Shown: positions 54,901 through 61,600 of the stretch, piece after piece
Position numbering within the stretch: the first letter of the stretch is position 1
Layout of the letters: each line of letters opens with the position of its first letter
Assembly: GCF_000316645.1 (NCBI RefSeq)
Contig: NC_019684.1
Location: forward strand, 6,459,501 to 6,523,500
Origin: Nostoc sp. PCC 7524
Lineage (GTDB): Bacteria; Cyanobacteriota; Cyanobacteriia; Cyanobacteriales; Nostocaceae
Direction of reading: 5' to 3'
Length of the DNA: 64,000 nt
Notes under the pieces: model-generated
The model's database searches: none
The model's input: only the letters and a program-made list of their open reading frames with translations
Told to the model about the DNA's origin: nothing
Position numbers and translations under genes: made by a program

Positions 54901-55452
54901 TTTACACAATTAGCTAATACCCTCAGATCCCGAAGGGTAGCAGAATTGTTGAATGAATATTTAGAATCTATGACAAAAGCGGTGTTTGATAATGGCGGCA
55001 CCGTGGATAAATTTATGGGGGACGCTATTTTAGCTTTATATGGAGCGCCAGAAGAACTAACACCAAATGAACAGGTGCGCCGCGCTGTGAATACGGCTAG
55101 AGCCATGCACAGTTCCTTGGCTCAGTTAAACCAGAGATGGCGAGACCAAGGTATATTTGATGCTGATAACAGTGGTGGAGTGCAATTCCGTTGTGGTATT
55201 CACCAAGGTACGGCTGTAGTGGGAATGTTTGGTAGTGCTGAGAGAGCAGATTATACTGCGATCGGGCCTAGTGTGAATATTGCAGCGAGATTGCAAGCTG
55301 CTGCTGTTCCCGGTACTATTTTGGTGTCGGCTGCCGTGGCGGATTATTTACAGGATGAAGAAATCACTAAGGGTAGTCCACTCAAACTCAAAGGAGTTGA
55401 TGAAACAGTTTTAACCTTTGCTGTAACACCAAATTTAACAATTAAAGTGTGA
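51979..55452 (+). CDS. cyaC: Adenylate cyclase CyaC (REC-GAF-GAF-HisKA-HATPase-REC-cyclase)
   Basis: 1157-residue phosphorelay-controlled class III adenylate cyclase producing cAMP. Domains in order: receiver 1 (ILVVDDEPDNLDLLYRTFYR, phospho-Asp D59 in ISDQRMPIMSG); two GAF domains (about 150-310 and 325-500); HisKA (FFQNISHEFRTPITLIQGPL); HATPase (VVYNLLSNAMKFTPEGGSIS, SYEGSGLGLALVKELVELHG); receiver 2 (ILVVDDNPDLRTYVSDILRR, Asp in IVTDLMMPMVTG); and the cyclase (ITVLFSDIVGFTQLANTLRS, GGTVDKFMGDAILALYG). Both metal-binding aspartates are present. Order and length match CyaC of Anabaena and Spirulina. In Anabaena, CyaC is reported to respond to red/far-red light through a phytochrome-like kinase. 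Such a kinase lies 13 kb upstream here. Confidence 0.95.
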   Translation: MKSQVNSKPKILVVDDEPDNLDLLYRTFYRDYKVLRATSGPAALDLLAQEGEVAVIISDQRMPIMSGTEFLSLTATQYPDIIRIILTGYTDVEDLVEAINAGKVFKYVTKPWEAEELKAVVRQALDTHNVLKARTRELTRTLRQESLLNTVTNTIRSALDYRQILQAIADTVGHMLEVDVCLLRPFQDEQLVDEGFIYQKVAPEYSSSQETRTQLLLADTVWETREVQIIHDVVGDERIHGDTPELEKRATAFASAHICSSLVVPLIWQQKLMAVLALHQCHQARVWEKDEVQLVLMVADQAALALSQAYAYEQVRSLAKREALINTITTAIRSSLNPQDIFAAITQQLGQALQVDGCVLSLWTEEDEYVQCVGLYDSSHNLDNSNSPIKHELWELPESQVPILENPILQAILRTHEPVVIADLSHFTSDIQGFDLLGKMAARSLMVVPLVADGKCIGSITLRESCQARRWLASDIELAKAVAAQAAIAVQQSHLYQKTREQAERLLQLDKQKTEFFQNISHEFRTPITLIQGPLESAVNTGEGLSYSQSAIALRNSRRLLRLVNQLLDLQRLDAGRMQPSFRPCDLVEFVSQIVESFRPYCEKKSLHLVAELNPCPTVYLDMEKFDKVVYNLLSNAMKFTPEGGSISVKLQPEDNHCILQVQDTGIGIIQEQIPQLFERFRQAEGSENRSYEGSGLGLALVKELVELHGGKITVESVYGRGTTFNLWLVVGNTHLPTQQVSDTPVEINTSRAYVELADLELVESTTEHIESINLSLLTETQNPQPEATAASTNVDSQHSILVVDDNPDLRTYVSDILRRSGYQVQTARNGYEGFGKAQTIAPSLIVTDLMMPMVTGLEMIRMIRSEEKLKGTPIILLTAKVDEETRIEGTEHGADAYLAKPFNDRELLAEVRNLLALKENERRVLELNTYLTESVLKRFLPPALVAKAAAGSLSLDLRPEPRLITVLFSDIVGFTQLANTLRSRRVAELLNEYLESMTKAVFDNGGTVDKFMGDAILALYGAPEELTPNEQVRRAVNTARAMHSSLAQLNQRWRDQGIFDADNSGGVQFRCGIHQGTAVVGMFGSAERADYTAIGPSVNIAARLQAAAVPGTILVSAAVADYLQDEEITKGSPLKLKGVDETVLTFAVTPNLTIKV

Positions 55453-55489
55453 GTCAAAGCACCGGAAGATATTTGGTATCAAATTTAAT

Positions 55490-56713
55490 ATGACAACATC
55501 GGTTGCGGATAAAACTCCCATTTCAGCCCAAGTTTGGCGACGACATCAAGATCCCCCAGGGTTGTGGATGGCTGTAGCTATAGGCTCATTGTCTCTGCAT
55601 TTGCTAGCCTTTTGGTGGATGCGATCGTCTAATACCTTGAGATTTTGGTTTCCCCAACAAAGCCAAGCGATCGCTCCCATTGAGTTGATAGAAATTTCAC
55701 CTCAGTCATCAACCACCAAACCACAATCACCACCACCAGCAACTAAACAAGCAGCAGCACCACCCACATCTACAAATCAACAGGAGCAAGGTTTAAATAT
55801 TGGTGGTAGCGTTCAGCAAGAAAACAGTAGCAATACATCTCCACCCAATACACAAGCCTTTACGGAAGAAACATTTCCTCAACCAGACACTACCTTTACA
55901 CCAACCCCAGAACCTACACAGCCAACTCCACAATCCCAACCAGAAACTACACAACCAACTCCATCACCAACAGCCATAGTTCCATTGAATGAACTGCCTT
56001 GGAATCGTCGTCAAGATATCGAACTGGGGCAGGGAACGCCATTACCATCAAATATCCCATCTCTTACGCCAGAACAACTCGCCGAGTCAGAAGCAGTAGA
56101 AGAGAAAACACCACGCACTCTGGATGAAGAAACTGCTAGTGATTCCAGTGATGATAATTCTGATGTTAGTGGAGAAACCGCAAGTAATTCTCCTGTAGAC
56201 AATTTATCCAGTTCCAATGGAGAAAATGCTAGTAATTCAAGTGATCATAATTCATCTAATCCTGACACTCCCAATACTCCATCTGGGAGCAATTCACCGA
56301 CTCCAACTGTTGGCGGATCTATAGCTACTGTGTTTCCTATCGCGGACACTGAAGTGCGCCAACTCATACAGGAGGGGAAAATCGGAGATAATGACTTACC
56401 TGATGTTTTTGCTGTATACCAGGGCAGTCAGACAAAAACTCTAGATCCTAGCTATCTTCCTAACAATTCTAAGCTTCAGCCTGCAAAGTTATTAGCTAGT
56501 TTAGTCATTGATCAAAATGGCAACTTCCAGCAAGCCGTAGTTCTAGGCATCGAACCAGCTAGCTTACAAAGTGAAAAAAGTTTATACGAGCAACTGATCA
56601 ACGAGGTGATGAGGAACGAAAGCTGTCTCCCATCTCAAAGCCGCGATGGTAAACCCATAGACTTGAGTAATTGTTATATATGGATCACCATTGAGTCTGT
56701 AAAAGCTAATTAG
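55490..56713 (+). CDS. TonB-like Pro/Ser-rich anchored protein
   Basis: 407 residues with TonB-like architecture. It has a short cytoplasmic start, one TM (PGLWMAVAIGSLSLHLLAFW) and APIELIEIS, similar to the V-E-L-V-E motif after the TM of TonB proteins. A long Pro/Gln/Thr/Ser-rich linker follows (about 65-270; repeats such as TPEPTQPTPQSQPETTQPTP). The C-terminal about 130-residue domain (GGSIATVFPIADTEVRQLIQ, LLASLVIDQNGNFQQAVVLG, NCYIWITIES) resembles a TonB/TolA-type C-terminal fold but lacks a diagnostic motif. It starts 37 bp after cyaC and may share its transcript. Energy-transducing function is a guess. Confidence 0.65.
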   Translation: MTTSVADKTPISAQVWRRHQDPPGLWMAVAIGSLSLHLLAFWWMRSSNTLRFWFPQQSQAIAPIELIEISPQSSTTKPQSPPPATKQAAAPPTSTNQQEQGLNIGGSVQQENSSNTSPPNTQAFTEETFPQPDTTFTPTPEPTQPTPQSQPETTQPTPSPTAIVPLNELPWNRRQDIELGQGTPLPSNIPSLTPEQLAESEAVEEKTPRTLDEETASDSSDDNSDVSGETASNSPVDNLSSSNGENASNSSDHNSSNPDTPNTPSGSNSPTPTVGGSIATVFPIADTEVRQLIQEGKIGDNDLPDVFAVYQGSQTKTLDPSYLPNNSKLQPAKLLASLVIDQNGNFQQAVVLGIEPASLQSEKSLYEQLINEVMRNESCLPSQSRDGKPIDLSNCYIWITIESVKAN

Positions 56714-56762
56714 GGACTTGAATCTTAAATCAAATAGTGCTATATTAATAGGGTTAAAAATT

Positions 56763-56833
56763 GCGGGCGTAGTTTAGTGGTAAAACTATAGCCTTCCAAG
56801 CTATTAATGCGGGTTCGATTCCCGCCGCCCGCT
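56763..56833 (+). tRNA. tRNA-Gly (anticodon UCC)
   Basis: 71-nt cloverleaf: acceptor GCGGGCG/CGCCCGC, D-arm around GTTTAGTGGTAAAAC, anticodon arm CTATAGCCTTCCAAGCTATT with anticodon TCC, T-arm GCGGGTTCGATTCCCGC, discriminator T. CCA is not encoded. It reads GGA and probably GGN codons. Confidence 0.95.
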
Positions 56834-56841
56834 TAACGACT

Positions 56842-56876
56842 AAAACCCTTGTGAGATAAGCCTTGCAAGGGTTTTT
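56842..56876 (+). terminator. Terminator after tRNA-Gly
   Basis: AAAACCCTTG pairs with CAAGGGTTTT around a 14-nt loop and ends in a T-run, 9 bp beyond the tRNA. Confidence 0.85.
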
Positions 56877-57056
56877 GTATTTATGGGATAGTTATTTTAA
56901 TAGTACCTATGCACTAAAAGTAGACAAAAATTTGGGATGTAAAAGCTGGTGGTTATCTAAGCTTCCACCATAATGAAGTGAAAAAAAACAAGTCTTTATA
57001 CCAATTCACGAAAAGTATGATACAGATAAATAAGGAATAAATATTAACGAGCAAAG

Positions 57057-57809
57057 ATGGCTGGAGTAACCAAAGTAGAAATAAAAGAGTCAGTAGAGGA
57101 ATTACATGAGTTGCTCTTAAAACAAAAAACAGCATCAAGTTTTGAACGGATTCAAGCTTTGTATTTGCTGAAAATAGGACAAGTGAAAACAATACAAGAT
57201 GTAGCGGTGGTAGTAGGAAGGGCAAGGGTAACGGTACAAAGATGGTTAAAAAATTATCAAGAGTCGGGAATCAAGGGTCTATTAACAACTCTAAAGAGTC
57301 CAGGGCGACCTGCAATAATTAGCTTACAAGTAAGAGAGCAGCTAGACAAAGAGCTTCAAGAATCGGAGGGATTCAAAAGTTATGAGGAAATCCGAACATG
57401 GTTAAAAGCAGTAGAAGGGATAGAAGCATCATATAAAGTAGTACATGATACAGTGCGCTATCAAATGAAAGCAAAGCTAAAAGTGCCGCGAGCAGTAGGT
57501 ATTAAATACGATAGCGAAGCAGAATCAGAATTTAAAAAAACTGCCACAATACCTAGAAGTAATAAAAAACACGTCATAGCACCAGTAGATAGGCAAAAAA
57601 CAATGAGATATTGGTGTGGGGACGAAAGCCGTGTGGGATTGAAGACTGAAGCTGGGAGACTAATTACTAAAAAAGGAGTCAAGCCCATCGGCATTATGCA
57701 ATGGAAGCGGGATAATTTTTACTTATATGGATTAGTGGAACCCTTAACTGGAGAGTATTTTATCTGGGAATTCTCTCATTTGAATACAGCCTGTTTCAAT
57801 ATTTTTTAG
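57057..57809 (+). CDS. IS630-family transposase, N-terminal part (frame 1)
   Basis: 250 residues: a helix-turn-helix region (VKTIQDVAVVVGRARVTVQR, WLKNYQESGIKGLL), a winged-helix domain (VREQLDKELQESEGFKSYEE, SYKVVHDTVRYQMKAKLKVP), and the start of the DDE domain with the first catalytic Asp (RYWCGDESRVGLKTEAGRL). It stops at TAG 57807-57809, directly in a run of six T. The rest of the catalytic domain is in the -1 frame. The full enzyme therefore needs a frameshift, which is usual in this family. Confidence 0.9.
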   Translation: MAGVTKVEIKESVEELHELLLKQKTASSFERIQALYLLKIGQVKTIQDVAVVVGRARVTVQRWLKNYQESGIKGLLTTLKSPGRPAIISLQVREQLDKELQESEGFKSYEEIRTWLKAVEGIEASYKVVHDTVRYQMKAKLKVPRAVGIKYDSEAESEFKKTATIPRSNKKHVIAPVDRQKTMRYWCGDESRVGLKTEAGRLITKKGVKPIGIMQWKRDNFYLYGLVEPLTGEYFIWEFSHLNTACFNIF

Positions 57810-58126
57810 AAAAATTTTCCCAGACTTATGCTCAAGATATTCATATTCTTCAGTTAGACAATGGGGCTTTTCATTTAAGTCAGCATCTGAAAATACCAGA
57901 AAACATAGTTTTGTTATTTCAACCTCCACATACACCTCAAGTTAATCCAATAGAAAGATTGTGGGAAGAAGTTAAAAGGCATCTAACTTGGGAAAGCTTC
58001 TCAAATTTAGATGAATTAAGAGAATTTATCTGGAAGCGATTGGAACAATTAAACACATCAGTTGTTGCTTCTATCACAGGTTGGGATTTTATTCTTGATG
58101 CTTTATTTGTATCAGGCTTTTCGTGA
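57806..58126 (+). CDS. IS630-family transposase, C-terminal part (frame -1)
   Basis: Reading shifts by -1 at the T6 run (57802-57807) and continues LEKFSQTYAQDIHILQLDNG (second catalytic Asp), then FQPPHTPQVNPIERLWEEVK (the N-P-I-E-R-x-W motif with the final Glu) to VSGFS. It has no start codon of its own with a ribosome site; it is expressed only as a fusion. All three catalytic residues are kept across both parts. Confidence 0.85.
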   Translation, partial: LEKFSQTYAQDIHILQLDNGAFHLSQHLKIPENIVLLFQPPHTPQVNPIERLWEEVKRHLTWESFSNLDELREFIWKRLEQLNTSVVASITGWDFILDALFVSGFS

Positions 58127-58133
58127 ATTGGTA

Positions 58134-58601
58134 TTAGCTAATCTTTATACTATACTTATACCGAAATTCGATTTTTAAGAGGATTTACGTAGTCACAATT
58201 AATGGTTATGCGATCGCTATTAATATATCAATGCCAGGCAGAGACTTGAGCGATCGCCTAGACATATACTGTGGGTTAAGTATGATTAAGCCCTTAAGTA
58301 TCTTCACCAAACTATTTAGCTATTCTTTATCAATAATTCACATAAGCTTTGCGGCTGACTCAGTATAATTTCATATGGTTAAGCGCAAACTAACACTAAT
58401 TTTTATTTGTACCCATATAAATACGGAAAGCTGATTACATCACTTTTACGGATTTACATGGCTTTTTGTCATCAACGTTGATTCACCATTGACAAATAGT
58501 AATGATTGGCGGCATTCACACCATCAATCAAACAGTACCTCAGAAAAAGTGTAAATGCTGCCTCATTGTGATGTAACTAGCTTAGAGGGTGAGAATCCCC
58601 A
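58134..58601. other. Region between the IS element and the giant gene
   Basis: 468 bp with two HIP1-containing stretches (about 58210, 58250) and no gene. Presumably the promoter of the giant protein lies here. GAGGGTGAG is seen 13-20 nt before the ATG. No strong hairpin noticed. Confidence 0.45.
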
Positions 58602-61600
58602 ATGTATACCGAAATTAACGTTTTTGACCTTGCGCCATCTCCAGTCTTAGCGCCATCTCCATTAGCGTCACCAGAGCAATTGGGAAGATTTGATGGGATG
58701 GAAGAACTAAATATTCCGGTAATTACACCCACCCCCCTATCACCAGATTTCAGCATCGCCATCAAGAGTCAAACCTTACTGGTAGAACCATCAGTTAACG
58801 AAATTATCGGTACAGGTGGACGAGATATTTTAACAGGGACAGCATTAAGCGATCGCATCATTGGGGGTTTTGGTGCAGATATCATTACAGGTGGTAGTAG
58901 TGCTGATATATTCGTTTACCAAAGCATCAGGGATGCAGGCGATATTATCAAAGACTTTGAACTACGCCAGGATGTGATTGACCTGAGTGTAGTATTGACA
59001 AGTGTTGGCTATCAAGGATTTAATCCCATTGCCGATGGATATATCCAATTCGGCACATACACAGGTGGTACAATCATTCTCCTCGATAGTGATGGTAAAG
59101 GATCTCTAGCCGCCAGACCATATATATATGTAGAAAATGTTACGCCAAATGACTTAAGCAGCTACCCCAATCACTTCATTCCCAATCCAGGAGAACCGCC
59201 ACAGATAGAAGCCAGCTTAGTCAATGATACAGGAGTAAGTCCCAGCGATCGCCTCACCTTTGACCCAACAATTAACGGTAAAGTAACTGCAACCAGCAAT
59301 CTCGTCAGTCTCAAAGCTGGGTTAAATAATCAACCAGTCACGGTAGATATTTTCGACACCCTCAATTCAGATGGCGGTTTTAGTCTGACTTCTGCACAGT
59401 TAAGACAAATTAACGGCGGTAGTCTCAATGATGGTGCATACACGTTAAAACTGCAAGCCCAAGATATTAAAGGCAATATTTCCAATGTCTACAGCTTTGA
59501 CTTTGTACTAGACACAACCGCACCAATTTTAGATTTGCAACTTGACCCGAACTTTGATTCTGCCCCAGTGGGTGATTTGCAAACCACATTTGAGAAAGTC
59601 AATTTGCTAGGGACAACAGAAGCTAATTTAACTGTATCCTTGCAACCTACGGGAGTGAGCAGCACTACCAATGATTTAGGAGAGTTTACCTTTGCTAATA
59701 TCTCACTGAGTCAGGGAAGTAATCTGTTTACTGTAGTGGCGACAGATTTAGCAGGAAATCGAGGAGAATTTAGTCAAACATTCCAACGCCTCACTCCACA
59801 AGTCAACGCCGCACCGACAAATTTGAATCTGACTCCAGCGAGTAGTGCCGAGAATGTTCCAGATAATAGCATCATTGGTACATTCACCACTACAGATCCA
59901 GATGCTGGTGATATTCACACTTACACCTTAGTTACTGGTGAAGGTGACACAGATAATACTGCATTTACCATAGTTGATAACGAACTCAGAATTAATGAAT
60001 CGCCGGATTTTGAAACGAAGTCTGTTTACAGTATCCGTGTAAAAACCACAGATGCTGGGGGATTGTTCTTTGAGAAGATTTTTAATATTGATATTACAAA
60101 TGTCAATGAAGCACCTGTAATTGCTCTTCCCCAAGCGCAATTTGTGGCAGAGAATACTGATTTAATCATTACTGGTATCAGTATCAGCGATGTTGATGCT
60201 GGTGGTGGAGAGTTACAAGTAACTGTGACTGCAAATCAGGGGGTATTAACTCTTAGTCAAACCACTGGACTTACTTTTACCGCAGGAGATGGTAACGCTG
60301 ACAGTAACGTTACTTTCACCGGGACTCTCACCGCAATTAACCAAGCAATAGCGGGTTTAACTTATCGTGGCAATCCCAATTTTAGTGGTAACGATACCAT
60401 TACCTTCACGGTAAATGATTTAGGTAATAGCGGTAGTGGTGGTGCTTTAACTACTAATAACAACTTACAAGTGATAGTTAATTCCTCTGGAATTGTGCTA
60501 CGAGAAGATAACTTCTTCTTAAGGAATTACGAGCAAATCATCACCATCCCTGATACCACATCAGTTCTCAGCTTTACTTACAGCGACCTCAATTTTGATA
60601 CAACAGATCCAGATAGTATAAAAGATGCGTTTGAAGTTGCCTTAGTGGATACACAAGGTAACTCCTTGGTACATACAATTCAAGCTAATCGAGACGCTTT
60701 CTTGAATATTACTGAAAGCCAAGGTGTAGCTTTAGCTGCTGGCGCAACTATAGAAGGTCAGACAGTCAAGGTGAATTTAGCAGGATTAGCACCGGGTTCA
60801 GCAAAAGTAATTTTCCGGTTAGTCAATAATGATAGTGATACCAATACTACTGTCCGCCTCAGTAATATCCAAATCTCACCAGCAGAGGGAATTACACCTG
60901 TTATAGCCACTCCAGAGTTAAGTTTAGCTGCGATCAACGCATCGATTAATTTTCAACTACTCTCAGATGTTACCAGTAGTTTTAGCCCAGAATACCAGCG
61001 CACATCATTTAATGAAGATACTAAGCTTTTATATGCTGATATCGCTGTTCGGAATGCAGGTACTTATATAGTTGATGCTCCCTTAGTTGTAGCCATTAAA
61101 TCCTTAAGTGACCCATCTGTGCAGGTAGTGGGAGCAGATGGACTGACACCAGAAGGCTTGCCATTCTTCAATTTAAGCAATTTAGTGGCTGATGGTAGCC
61201 TCGACCCCAACGAACAGACACTAGCTCGGACTATCAGTTTCTTCAATCCACAACAGACACAATTTGACTATGAGTTAGTATTCTTAGGACAGTTAAATAT
61301 CGCACCAGAGTTTGTCAGTGAACCTGATGTAGAAGCATTGGCGGGTAAAGCTTATGTCTATGAAGCCAAAGCGGAAGATGCCAACAATGACACATTAACT
61401 TATTCACTGTTGGTAGCTCCGGAAGGAATGGTAATTGATGGAGCGACAGGAAAGATTAGTTGGACACCTGCGGCTAATGCAGTGGGTAACTATACAGTTA
61501 CAGTACAAGTAGAAGATGGTCGCGGGGGTGTTGACCAGCAAAATTTTGTGTTGGGTGTAATTGCACCTCCACCTAATCGTTCGCCACTGATTACATCTAC

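Larger units (their letters stand above)
56999..58133 (+). mobile_element. Complete IS630-family insertion sequence
   Basis: Perfect terminal inverted repeats (CCAATTCACGAAAAG at the left, its complement at the right) bounded by TA on both sides, the target duplication typical of IS630/Tc1. The body is 1131 bp. The transposase is split into two frames (57057-57809 and 57806-58126). It sits 160 bp after tRNA-Gly. Confidence 0.93.
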
